This document shows, one piece after another, positions 55,280 through 62,264 of a DNA stretch of 62,264 bases (the first letter of the stretch is position 1; each line of letters starts with the position of its first letter). Under the pieces are notes generated by a model. It was not told where the DNA came from and made no database searches. It saw only the letters and a list, made by a program, of their open reading frames with translations. Both the position numbers and the translations under genes were made by a program. This stretch comes from Clostridiales bacterium (GTDB lineage: Bacteria > Bacillota > Clostridia > Caldicoprobacterales > UBA3941): assembly GCA_012735575.1 (NCBI GenBank), contig JAAYGY010000037.1, positions 1 through 62,264 on the forward strand. Reading direction: 5' to 3'.

Positions 55280-55660
55280 TTAAAAATAATATCTGCCTCC
55301 AATAGACTGAAAAGCATTGGGAATATGATTGATATCCCATTTTTCCTGTCCTTTAACCTGTATCTCAACTACATCAAAGCGAAAGGAGACTCCTCTTATT
55401 CCCTTTTCCTTTGAATAAATAGATGCCATTTGGATATATTTTTTCTGTTTTCTACTGCTTATTGACTCTGCTGGAAATCCATAGGTTGTAGATGTTCTAG
55501 TTTTGACTTCAATAAATACCAAACTGTCTCCATCCATAGCTATTATATCTGCTTCACCCAGCTTGCAGCGATAGTTTATCTCCAATATCACAAAGCCTTT
55601 ACTCTCTAAATATTCCCTTGCCTTTTGTTCTCCCCAACTGCCTAACTTTTTGCGATCCAT
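55280..55660 (-). CDS. YraN-like nuclease-fold protein (UPF0102)
   Basis: This 126-residue protein of the UPF0102 family has the restriction-endonuclease-like core: GEQKAREYLESKGFVILEINYRC, then GEADIIAMDGDSLVFIEVKTR with the D...E-x-K metal motif. Family members are Holliday-junction-resolvase-like, but cellular function is not settled. It follows rnhB in the same direction, as in many Firmicutes. It starts with ATG at 55660. Confidence 0.9.
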   Translation of the reverse strand: MDRKKLGSWGEQKAREYLESKGFVILEINYRCKLGEADIIAMDGDSLVFIEVKTRTSTTYGFPAESISSRKQKKYIQMASIYSKEKGIRGVSFRFDVVEIQVKGQEKWDINHIPNAFQSIGGRYYF

Positions 55661-55735
55661 ACAATTTTTCTCCAGTTTTTTTAATTCATTGATAGTCTTT
55701 ACCCCTGCTCTTTGGGGAAATAAAAATTAATGCTG

Positions 55736-56515
55736 CTAATAATCGCTAATAATTCTATGAGTAAAAGTCCTTCTGTGTATAGGACATAGACCATGCTCTC
55801 GGATTGCCTCTATGTGGCTGCTGGTACCATATCCCTTATGGCTATCAAATCCATAGTTAGGATACTTTTTATGCCACTCTAGCATCTCCCTGTCCCTGGT
55901 AACCTTGGCTATAATAGAAGCCGCAGCAATGGAATGGGAGCGGGCATCTCCTTTAATTAGTGAAGTGTTGGGTACTGATAACCGAAGATCCATGGCATCT
56001 ACCAGTACAAAATCTATATTTGGATAGCACTTTGACACCGCCTGCTCCATAGCCAAACGAGTAGCAGCTAAAATGTTTAACCGATCAATTTCCCATGCAT
56101 CCACACGACCAATGCCTACAGCTTTTGCTTTTTCCATTATAATACTAAAGAGCTTTTCTCTTCTAGCAGGGGACAATTTTTTGGAATCATCTATTCCATC
56201 TATATAAGTTCCTGGACCAAAGACCACACATGCTGCTACTACAGGACCTGCTAAAGGGCCTCTTCCAGCTTCATCCAAGCCACCAACATTGCCGTAACCC
56301 ATAGCCCAAAGTTTATTTTCTTCCTGCAATAAAACTTGCTTTTTTTTCAGCTTATTTTTCTCATCCTCAATCTGCCGTAGAATGGTTTTATATAAATTTC
56401 TAACCCCTTTTCTATTGTCCTGCTTAACCAATTCTAATAATCTATTCAGTTGCTCCATTGAACTACTGCTAACTAACTGTTTAACCTCAACGACAGTTAA
56501 TTTATCAATTTCCAT
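55736..56515 (-). CDS. rnhB: Ribonuclease HII
   Basis: RNase HII cuts the 5' side of ribonucleotides in DNA. The 259 residues include an N-terminal extension typical of the Firmicutes form and the catalytic motifs GGLDEAGRGPLAGPVVAA (DE pair), VLVDAMDLRL and ASIIAKVTRDREMLEWHK. It is coded after rbgA. The N-terminal ~75 residues are a helical substrate-related domain, as in Bacillus RnhB. Confidence 0.96.
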   Translation of the reverse strand: MEIDKLTVVEVKQLVSSSSMEQLNRLLELVKQDNRKGVRNLYKTILRQIEDEKNKLKKKQVLLQEENKLWAMGYGNVGGLDEAGRGPLAGPVVAACVVFGPGTYIDGIDDSKKLSPARREKLFSIIMEKAKAVGIGRVDAWEIDRLNILAATRLAMEQAVSKCYPNIDFVLVDAMDLRLSVPNTSLIKGDARSHSIAAASIIAKVTRDREMLEWHKKYPNYGFDSHKGYGTSSHIEAIREHGLCPIHRRTFTHRIISDY

Positions 56516-56548
56516 ATATTCAACACCATATCTTATGTAATATTAATA

Positions 56549-57397
56549 TTATTTGGGGGGCTTTTCCAAAGTCAATCTACCCAGTCTTCCCTGTTGGAAA
56601 TCATCTAAAACATGACTTGAACCTCTTTTTAGGTCAGGCACACCACCTGCTTGTACCCAACCTTTTTGGATGCAAATACCTTCCAATATTTCGTATCCTT
56701 TTAGCTCCATATCCAGTTCACCATATCTGGCAATAATAGCTTCGGGAAATTCAACTTTGGCCTTTTCTAGAAAATAATGAGCAATCTCTTCTTTATCCAG
56801 TATCTCTTCCTTTATAGTATGGGTATAGGCCAAATTAAGGGATACCTCTTTCTGATCCAACTTTGGCCATAATAGACCAGGAGTGTCTAACAACTCAACA
56901 TAGTGAGTTACCTTTATCCATTGCTTGTCTCTGGTAACCCCCGGTTTATTTCCTGTTTTGGCTTTCTTAACTCCTGCTACACCATTTATAAAAGCTGATT
57001 TTCCAACATTAGGTATTCCTATTACCATGCCCCTGATAGTTTTTCTTATCCCTTTTCTTTTAAGTATCTCTTGGTGAAACTCTTTTGCTGTTTTTAGAAT
57101 TATCTCCTTTGCATTATTTGTGTCTTGGGGATCCAAAGAATTGATGGGCACTGCCTTTATGCCCTGTTCAGAAAACCAGTCTACCCAATCCCCAGTAATA
57201 GAAGAATCAGCCAAATCCCTCTTGTTCAGAAACACTATTCTGGTTTTATTTGTAAACAGGTCATCAAAATCCGGGTTAGCACTACTTAAGGGAATACGCG
57301 CATCCCTGATCTCCAATACAATATCTACCAATTTTAAACTTTCCGATATTAACCTTTTGGCTTTGGCCATATGCCCTGGATACCAGTTGATATTCAA
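56549..57397 (-). CDS. rbgA: Ribosome biogenesis GTPase RbgA (YlqF)
   Basis: RbgA is a circularly permuted GTPase needed for late 50S assembly. The 282 residues have the permuted order: G4 NKRDLAD, G5-like region, then G1 GIPNVGKSAFIN and G3 DTPGLLWP, followed by an ANTAR-like C-terminal domain. The TTG at 57397 gives MNINWYPGHMAKAKR, the family start, and AAGGAG lies eight bases upstream; longer frames overlap the end of lepB. It follows lepB by 19 bases in the rplS-lepB-rbgA-rnhB order. Confidence 0.96.
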   Translation of the reverse strand: MNINWYPGHMAKAKRLISESLKLVDIVLEIRDARIPLSSANPDFDDLFTNKTRIVFLNKRDLADSSITGDWVDWFSEQGIKAVPINSLDPQDTNNAKEIILKTAKEFHQEILKRKGIRKTIRGMVIGIPNVGKSAFINGVAGVKKAKTGNKPGVTRDKQWIKVTHYVELLDTPGLLWPKLDQKEVSLNLAYTHTIKEEILDKEEIAHYFLEKAKVEFPEAIIARYGELDMELKGYEILEGICIQKGWVQAGGVPDLKRGSSHVLDDFQQGRLGRLTLEKPPK

Positions 57398-57416
57398 CAA
57401 AATATCTCCTTTCATG

Positions 57417-57938
57417 CTACTTAAATAAAGTCCAATCATCAAGGGGCCATATGCGCAACTGAGCCTTGCCTATAACATTATCAATAGGAACAAAGCCAAC
57501 TTTTGGATTTCTACTATCTTGACTACTGTTACGGTTGTCCCCCATGACAAAGATAGTATCGGGAGGAACCTCAACTTTAGGAAAATCTCCTTTGGTAGGT
57601 TCATTTATATAGGGTTCATCCAATAATTCATCATTCACATATACTTTTTCATCTACTATCTCGATAGTGTCTCCCGGTAAACCAATTACACGTTTGACGA
57701 AATTCTCCTTTGTGTTTTCAGGGTTTTTAAATACAACTATATCTCCTCTCTTTGGGAGATTAAACTGGTATATAAGCTTATTTATAATAACCCTATCTCT
57801 ATCATGAAGGGTTGATTCCATAGATTTTCCATACACTAAAGTAGTCTCAAACAGAAACATGCGAATAATGATAGATACAACAATAGCAATTAGTATAGCC
57901 TGTATCCATTCCTTGATATCACTTTTTACATCATTCAT
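57417..57938 (-). CDS. lepB: Signal peptidase I
   Basis: SPase I removes signal peptides from exported proteins. The 173 residues have one N-terminal membrane helix (WIQAILIAIVVSIIIRMFLF), then the external catalytic domain with the Ser in GKSMESTLHDRDRV, the catalytic Lys in FVKRVIGLPGD, and GDNRNSSQDSR. The ATG at 57938 is used because GGAG lies upstream within reach; an extra 20-residue N-terminus to 57998 would run over the terminator after rplS. It is a normal single-helix Gram-positive enzyme. Confidence 0.95.
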   Translation of the reverse strand: MNDVKSDIKEWIQAILIAIVVSIIIRMFLFETTLVYGKSMESTLHDRDRVIINKLIYQFNLPKRGDIVVFKNPENTKENFVKRVIGLPGDTIEIVDEKVYVNDELLDEPYINEPTKGDFPKVEVPPDTIFVMGDNRNSSQDSRNPKVGFVPIDNVIGKAQLRIWPLDDWTLFK

Positions 57939-57969
57939 ATGCAGCCATCTCCTAATAAGCAAAGGTGTG

Positions 57970-57998
57970 AAAAAATATGGGACTGTCCTCAGTCCCAC
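57970..57998 (-). terminator. Terminator between rplS and lepB
   Basis: On the minus strand GGGACTG pairs with CAGTCCC around AGGA and is followed by ATATTTTTT. It lies just after the rplS stop and reduces read-through into lepB. Confidence 0.85.
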
Positions 57999-58002
57999 AT
58001 TC

Positions 58003-58347
58003 TTATCGTTGTCTTTCTTTAACCTTTGCTGCTTTTCCTACTCGATCTCTCAGATAGAATAATTTTGCTCTACGTACCTTACCTCTTCGGACTACCTCAA
58101 TTCGGTCAATCTTAGGAGAATGTATAGGGAAAACCCTTTCCACTCCTATGCCGTAGGATAATCTACGTACGGTAAAGGTTTCGCGAATGCCGCCGCCTCT
58201 TTTTTGTATTACAACGCCTTCAAAGGCTTGCAATCTTTCTCTAGAACCTTCAACAACTTTTACATAAACTCTAACAGTGTCCCCAACATTAAACTGAGGG
58301 ATATCCTTCTTCATTTGCTCTTTTTCGATAGCTCTAATTACATCCAT
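58003..58347 (-). CDS. rplS: 50S ribosomal protein L19
   Basis: L19 (114 aa) sits at the 30S-50S interface. The sequence is standard: [48 protein letters not shown] and [20 protein letters not shown]. The ATG at 58347 gives the usual N-terminus; GGAGG lies some 12 bases upstream, so the binding site is a little far. The 120-base gap to trmD may hold a leader, but I recognise no structure in it. Confidence 0.97.
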   Translation of the reverse strand: MDVIRAIEKEQMKKDIPQFNVGDTVRVYVKVVEGSRERLQAFEGVVIQKRGGGIRETFTVRRLSYGIGVERVFPIHSPKIDRIEVVRRGKVRRAKLFYLRDRVGKAAKVKERQR

Positions 58348-58467
58348 GTCACTTACTACCTCCTTCCATGACAAACGTTCATAACTACATAGAGACAGAG
58401 GAACGTGCATAATAACAAAACTCATTATAGCATACCAGCTTTTTCAAGGCAATAAATATTTGCCTTG

Positions 58468-59202
58468 CTATATCTTACTACTTTTTAACTCATCAATTAT
58501 CTTGCGCTCTTCCAAAGTTAGATTAGCATCTATTAATAGGTCTGGCCGCTTTTTCAAGGTGTTACGAAGACTCTCCCTTTTCCTCCATTTTTCAATTTCC
58601 TTATGGTTCCCGGATAGAAGCACTTCAGGAACCTTTAGGCCTTCATATTCTTGAGGACGGGTATAATGGGGATATTCTAGAAGACCTTTGCTAAAAGATT
58701 CATCCTCTGCTGATAAGGAACTGCCCAACACACCAGGTATTAACCGGCATACACAGTCAATAAAGACCATAGCTGGCAGTTCACCACCTGTAAGGATATA
58801 ATCACCTATTGATATTTCTTCGTCAACAAACCTGTCTATGACCCTTTGGTCCACCCCTTCATAATGGCCGCACAGCAATACTAAATGAGGGATCTTTGCA
58901 TACTCCTGAGCTATATCCTGACGTAAGGTCTTACCCTGGGGAGAAAAATATACAACTCTAGTCTCAGGAGCACCATCTAGTACATGGTAAAAAGCATCAA
59001 ACAAGGGTTGGGGCGACATAATCATTCCTGGACCACCACCATAGGGATAGTCATCAGTCTGTTTATGCTTATTCTTAGCAAAATCTCTTATATTAATGAT
59101 GTTTATGTCCAGTATTTTATTTTCTCTTGCCCGCCCTATAATGCTTGTCCCTAAAACTCCATCAAACATTTCAGGAAACAGGGTTAAAATATCAATCAGC
59201 AT
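58468..59202 (-). CDS. trmD: tRNA (guanine-37-N1)-methyltransferase TrmD
   Basis: TrmD makes m1G37 in tRNAs to prevent frameshifts. The 244 residues form the SPOUT knot domain with FPEMFDGVLGTSIIGRA, GGGPGMIM and the SAM loop EISIGDYILTGGELPAMVFID, followed by the linker and a helical C-terminal domain (ESLRNTLKKRPDLL). It overlaps rimM by 11 bases, as usual. Confidence 0.97.
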   Translation of the reverse strand: MLIDILTLFPEMFDGVLGTSIIGRARENKILDINIINIRDFAKNKHKQTDDYPYGGGPGMIMSPQPLFDAFYHVLDGAPETRVVYFSPQGKTLRQDIAQEYAKIPHLVLLCGHYEGVDQRVIDRFVDEEISIGDYILTGGELPAMVFIDCVCRLIPGVLGSSLSAEDESFSKGLLEYPHYTRPQEYEGLKVPEVLLSGNHKEIEKWRKRESLRNTLKKRPDLLIDANLTLEERKIIDELKSSKI

Positions 59203-59713
59203 CGGGTAATAACCCCTCCAGTTCCTGTACAGACACTATAATCTTTTTTTCTTGAATATCTACATCCAAAACAACCTTTTTTAGTCCAGGTATTAAAATT
59301 TCTCCTAATGGACCTTTGGTTACATAGACATCATTGCTTCCAGTATGGATAACATTATCCACACATCCTAGATGCTTTCCCTCTTTTGTATATATAGCAC
59401 ATCCAATTATATCGGCGATTAAGAATGTATCCTCGGGTAAATCTCTAACCTGATCCCTAGTAATCCAAAGATACTGCCCCCTAAGCCTTTCAGCCTGATC
59501 TCTGTCCATATAGCCTTCAAGTTTTAAAAATACATGGGTTTGGCTATATGTTCTGGAAAGAATCTTTACGGGCTTGTGCTCATCATTCTCCTTTATATAG
59601 AGAACATCCAATTCATCAAATCGCTCTATATAGTCTGTAAGAGGTTCAACCTTTATTTCCCCCTTGATGCCTCGGGGTTTTAAAACATATCCAACGGAAA
59701 TATATTCTAACAA
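59192..59713 (-). CDS. rimM: 16S rRNA processing protein RimM
   Basis: RimM helps assemble the 30S head by binding S19. The 173 residues have an N-terminal domain with SVGYVLKPRGIKGEIKVEPLT and a C-terminal PRC-barrel with LIADIIGCAIYTKEGKHLGCV and ILIPGLKKVVLDVDI. It lies between khpA and trmD. Confidence 0.95.
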   Translation of the reverse strand: MLEYISVGYVLKPRGIKGEIKVEPLTDYIERFDELDVLYIKENDEHKPVKILSRTYSQTHVFLKLEGYMDRDQAERLRGQYLWITRDQVRDLPEDTFLIADIIGCAIYTKEGKHLGCVDNVIHTGSNDVYVTKGPLGEILIPGLKKVVLDVDIQEKKIIVSVQELEGLLPDAD

Positions 59714-59732
59714 TTTCTCTTACTTCCTATAC

Positions 59733-59960
59733 TTAAATTATTTCTACAACAGCCCTCTTCTTTTCCTTGGTTGCTGCGGCCTTTACAACGGTACGAATAG
59801 CTTTGGCGATTCGTCCCTGTTTACCTATTACTTTGCCCATATCTTCGGGGGCTACCCTTAATTCAATAATAACTGTTTGTTCGCCTTGAATTTCTTTAAC
59901 ATCTACCTGTTCTGGATTATCTACTAGGGATTGAGCAATAAATTTAACTAATTCTCCCAT
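59733..59960 (-). CDS. khpA: KH-domain RNA-binding protein KhpA (YlqC)
   Basis: KhpA is a small KH protein that works with KhpB on RNA and cell-wall control. The 75 residues are a single KH domain with the GxxG loop in [20 protein letters not shown]. The ATG at 59960 has GGGGGTG eight bases upstream; an extended frame to 60017 is unsupported. It sits between rpsP and rimM. Confidence 0.95.
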   Translation of the reverse strand: MGELVKFIAQSLVDNPEQVDVKEIQGEQTVIIELRVAPEDMGKVIGKQGRIAKAIRTVVKAAATKEKKRAVVEII

Positions 59961-60006
59961 TAAATAAACACCCCCGCAATTATATTGATTTCTATTAGTT
60001 CTAAAT

Positions 60007-60255
60007 TTAGCCTTCAATTATACCGCTATTTTTCAATAACTGCCTAACGGTATCAGTAGGCTGTGCACCATTCTGTAGCCATTTTTTTGCTTTTTCAGCA
60101 TCTATCTTAACTACTGAAGGGTTGGCTAATGGATGGTAATATCCAATTTCCTCAATGAATCGACCATCTCGTGGTGATCTTGAGTCAGCAACTACAACCC
60201 TATAGTGAGGGTTCTTCTTTGCACCAATTCTTTTAAGTCTAATCTTTACTGCCAT
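60007..60255 (-). CDS. rpsP: 30S ribosomal protein S16
   Basis: S16 (82 aa) stabilises 16S rRNA helices. The sequence is typical: [43 protein letters not shown]. The second ATG (60255) is chosen as its distance from GAGGTG is better. It follows ffh by about 100 bases, without a clear promoter. Confidence 0.97.
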   Translation of the reverse strand: MAVKIRLKRIGAKKNPHYRVVVADSRSPRDGRFIEEIGYYHPLANPSVVKIDAEKAKKWLQNGAQPTDTVRQLLKNSGIIEG

Positions 60256-60351
60256 CATATCACCTCTTTTCTATGATATAGATATAAATTATATATTTCT
60301 AGAATCTATACACTTGTTAAAAGAAGTATAAATCCTTAAAATGCTATTTAA

Positions 60352-61683
60352 TTAAAAAGGAAACTTAAATCTGCCCCGTTTCATGGACTTTTCCATTCCA
60401 GTCATCTTTTTCATCATCCTACGAAACTCGTTAAAGGATTTTAACAGCCTATTAACATCTTGTATACTGGTTCCGCTTCCCTTAGCGATTCTCTTTCTCC
60501 TACTAGCGTTAATAATGCTGGGGTTATATCTTTCCTCTCTGGTCATGGATTGAATGATAGCTTCAGTCCTAACTATCTGCCTGTCATCTAAGTCTATACC
60601 ACCAATTCTGCTTGGGTTTAACCCAGGAATCATGCCAACAATATCGCTTAAGGGACCCATTTTCTTAAGCTGTTGAAGCTGATCAAGAAAATCATCAAGA
60701 GTAAATTGCTGCGTTCGAAGCTTTTTCTCTAGCTCCATGGCCTTTTCCGCATCTATATTGGCCTGGGCTTTTTCAATTAGACTGAGAACATCCCCCATTC
60801 CAAGAATTCTGGATGCCATTCTATCGGGATGGAAAAGCTCCAGGTCGGTAAGTTTTTCACCCATACCAGCAAACTTGATCGGCTTGCCAGTAACAGCTTT
60901 TACTGAAAGGGCAGCTCCTCCTCTGGTATCTCCATCTAACTTTGTTAAAACTACACCATTTATGCCAAGCTTTTCATTAAAGCTCTCCGCCACATTAACA
61001 GCATCCTGCCCAGTCATTGCATCAACAACCAAAAGGATTTCATGGGGATTTACAGCATTTTGAATATTTTTTAGCTCATCCATTAATTCCTCGTTTATGT
61101 GGAGCCTACCAGCTGTATCGATAATAACTATATCATAATCTTCATCCTTGGCATGGGCAATGGCATTTTTGGCTATATTTACAGGATCATCCTTGCCCAT
61201 TTCAAATACTGGAATAGATAGTTGATCTCCCACTACCTGCAGTTGCTTTATAGCAGCAGGACGGTATATATCACATGCAACAAGAAGAGGTTTTTTACCT
61301 TCCTTCTTAAAATAACCGCCTAACTTACCTGCGGTAGTGGTTTTTCCTGCCCCCTGCAGCCCCACCATCATTATTACCGTAGGAGGAGTAGGTGCAAGAT
61401 TTATTTTACTATATGTGCCGCCCATTAAGGCAGTTAATTCTTCATTTACTATCTTTATAACCTGTTGTCCAGGAGTCAAACTTTGCATTATCTCCTGGCC
61501 TACAGCTCTTTCGCTAATCTTTTTAATTAATTCCCTTACAACCTTAAAGTTGACATCAGCTTCTAATAAAGCCAGCCTAACTTCGCGCATAGCATTTTTT
61601 ACATCTTTTTCTGATAGCTTTCCCTTACCTGTCAACTTCTTGAAAGTAGACTGTAGCTTGCTTGACAGCCCTTCAAATGCCAT
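60352..61683 (-). CDS. ffh: Signal recognition particle GTPase Ffh
   Basis: Ffh binds SRP RNA and signal sequences, and with FtsY targets ribosomes to the membrane. The 443 residues show the N domain, the G domain with GLQGAGKTTTAGKLGGY, DTAGRLHINEELMDELKN and TKLDGDTRGGAALSVK, and the M domain with a flexible hydrophobic finger (MGPLSDIVGMIPG) and the RNA-binding motif region near SRRKRIAKGSGT. The second ATG (61683) has better spacing to GGAGG. The gene for its RNA partner is not seen in the window. Confidence 0.97.
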   Translation of the reverse strand: MAFEGLSSKLQSTFKKLTGKGKLSEKDVKNAMREVRLALLEADVNFKVVRELIKKISERAVGQEIMQSLTPGQQVIKIVNEELTALMGGTYSKINLAPTPPTVIMMVGLQGAGKTTTAGKLGGYFKKEGKKPLLVACDIYRPAAIKQLQVVGDQLSIPVFEMGKDDPVNIAKNAIAHAKDEDYDIVIIDTAGRLHINEELMDELKNIQNAVNPHEILLVVDAMTGQDAVNVAESFNEKLGINGVVLTKLDGDTRGGAALSVKAVTGKPIKFAGMGEKLTDLELFHPDRMASRILGMGDVLSLIEKAQANIDAEKAMELEKKLRTQQFTLDDFLDQLQQLKKMGPLSDIVGMIPGLNPSRIGGIDLDDRQIVRTEAIIQSMTREERYNPSIINASRRKRIAKGSGTSIQDVNRLLKSFNEFRRMMKKMTGMEKSMKRGRFKFPF

Positions 61684-61720
61684 CATTCAACCTCCTTATA
61701 TTGTCACCGGTTGCAGCTAG

Positions 61721-62092
61721 TCATAAACTACCTAGATCGTGAACTTTTTTCTTTACAAGCTTTATCTTTTCTTTTATTTTATCAGGATTTGCCTTGCATT
61801 CTTCATAAAAATCGTCGATAATGCTATCTAAATCCTGCTCAATATCTCTAATCCTATTCCATAACCTGTCCCTAAGCTTTAACACTCCAACGCTTTGATC
61901 CGCTTTTAGAAGTATCTGCTCTGATCTTTTAATAAGATCATGCACTCCCTGTCGACTTATATCAAACTGTTCCGCTATCTCGGAAAGGGAGAGGTCATAA
62001 TTATAGTATAAATCCATAACATCCCTTTGCCTATGGGTAAGTAAACCACCATATATCTCCAATAACATACCTATTTGAGCAAACTTTTCCAT
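61721..62092 (-). CDS. ylxM: YlxM-like regulatory protein of the ffh operon (UPF0122)
   Basis: YlxM has a helix-turn-helix of the sigma-70 region 4 type and is coded with ffh in Firmicutes; a modulating role in the SRP pathway is reported. The 123 residues contain YGGLLTHRQRDVMDLYYNYDLSLSEIAEQFDISRQGVHDLIKRSE, followed by a helical tail. AAGGAG lies seven bases from the ATG. It is the first gene of the ylxM-ffh-rpsP block; the IS256-type end begins 56 bp upstream. Confidence 0.95.
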   Translation of the reverse strand: MEKFAQIGMLLEIYGGLLTHRQRDVMDLYYNYDLSLSEIAEQFDISRQGVHDLIKRSEQILLKADQSVGVLKLRDRLWNRIRDIEQDLDSIIDDFYEECKANPDKIKEKIKLVKKKVHDLGSL

Positions 62093-62148
62093 TCATACAC
62101 TCCTTAAGGAAAGGACGTATTAGTGTAAAGTGTTTTTCCTTTACAGGT

Positions 62149-62264
62149 GATTAAGTCTGTATAATGGTGTAAAAAGAAGTTGAGCCAAGGCTCGTATCTC
62201 GGTTAAAATATAGTTGAAAACAAATATCAAACCGAGGAGGATGAACCATGGCTCAGTTTAATAT
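62149..62264 (+). mobile_element. IS256-family insertion sequence, left end (cut by the window edge)
   Basis: From 62149 the sequence GATTAAGTCTGTATAATGGTG+TAAAA closely resembles the IS256-family terminal inverted repeat. It is followed by a typical 5' leader and the transposase start (62248). The right end, the rest of the transposase and the target-site duplication lie beyond the window; the bases just left of it (62141-62148) would be the left target copy. Confidence 0.85.
62248..62264 (+). CDS. IS256-family transposase, start only (partial)
   Basis: An ATG at 62248 with GAGGAGG seven bases upstream opens MAQFN, the usual N-terminus of clostridial IS256-type DDE transposases. The window ends after 17 bases. 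The call rests on the inverted repeat and this start, not on catalytic residues. The ribosome binding site lies partly inside an inverted repeat (62198-62204 with 62230-62236). Confidence 0.75.

Noticed and set aside
62124-62143. Terminator hairpin GTAAAG/CTTTAC left of the IS
   Set aside because: The stem is only six mostly A-T pairs and has no T tract; it more likely reflects chance around the insertion site.
1-62264. CRISPR arrays, prophage, tRNA genes, toxin-antitoxin or defence islands
   Set aside because: I saw no spaced direct repeats, phage genes, tRNA cloverleaf sequences or defence-type modules; apart from the IS end the window is conserved housekeeping DNA.

Overview
The window is about 62 kb of a low-GC, spore-forming member of the Clostridia (Firmicutes). 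The evidence is the gene order and content: ylxM-ffh-rpsP-khpA-rimM-trmD-rplS-lepB-rbgA-rnhB, an hrcA-grpE-dnaK-dnaJ operon under a perfect CIRCE element, dnaG-rpoD, and yqfC-yqfD-phoH-pgpH-ybeY-dgkA-cdd-era-yqzL-recO. Sporulation genes (gpr, yqfC, yqfD, ytxC), T-box leaders and Shine-Dalgarno-driven UUG/GUG starts agree with this. The species cannot be named from the sequence. Almost every gene lies on the minus strand, so operons read from right to left. The exceptions are the tail of a chemotaxis receptor (1-438), rpsT (53916-54188) and an insertion sequence that starts at the right edge.

Layout from left to right: the receptor tail and its terminator; a four-helix membrane protein; mutS2, full length but broken by an in-frame TAA exactly at the Walker B glutamate codon; a 75-aa unknown; zapA; pheT and pheS with a Phe T-box, preceded by about 110 nt of unexplained leader behind its own promoter; a SpoU-type RNA methylase; ktrA and ktrB; infC-rpmI-rplT with its leader; thrS with a Thr T-box behind a perfect sigma-A promoter; DUF445, ytxC, a DUF6873-like gene and degV; rnpB; a zinc-ribbon gene, nif3, trmK, rpoD and dnaG; dgt; a diguanylate cyclase; ppdK; then the recO-to-yqfC block, an NfeD-type protease, rpsU and a HIT hydrolase.

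The right third carries mtaB-rsmE-prmA-dnaJ-dnaK-grpE-hrcA, hemW and lepA, a 107-aa membrane protein where Bacillus has spoIIP, gpr diverging from rpsT, holA, yraN, and the rnhB-to-ylxM translation and secretion block. That block ends at an IS256-family left inverted repeat 56 bp upstream of ylxM.

Functionally this is core housekeeping: translation and rRNA/tRNA modification, protein folding, replication and transcription initiation, second messengers (c-di-GMP, c-di-AMP) and spore development. I saw no phage, CRISPR array, tRNA gene, toxin-antitoxin pair or defence island. The points most worth a second look are the mutS2 nonsense codon, the extra RNA segment ahead of the pheS T-box, the very long AU-rich arm in rnpB, the IS insertion next to the ylxM-ffh operon, and several lineage-specific unknown small membrane proteins embedded in conserved operons. 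Many starts were moved to internal UUG, GUG or AUG codons (and AUU for infC) because only those have a properly spaced ribosome binding site.
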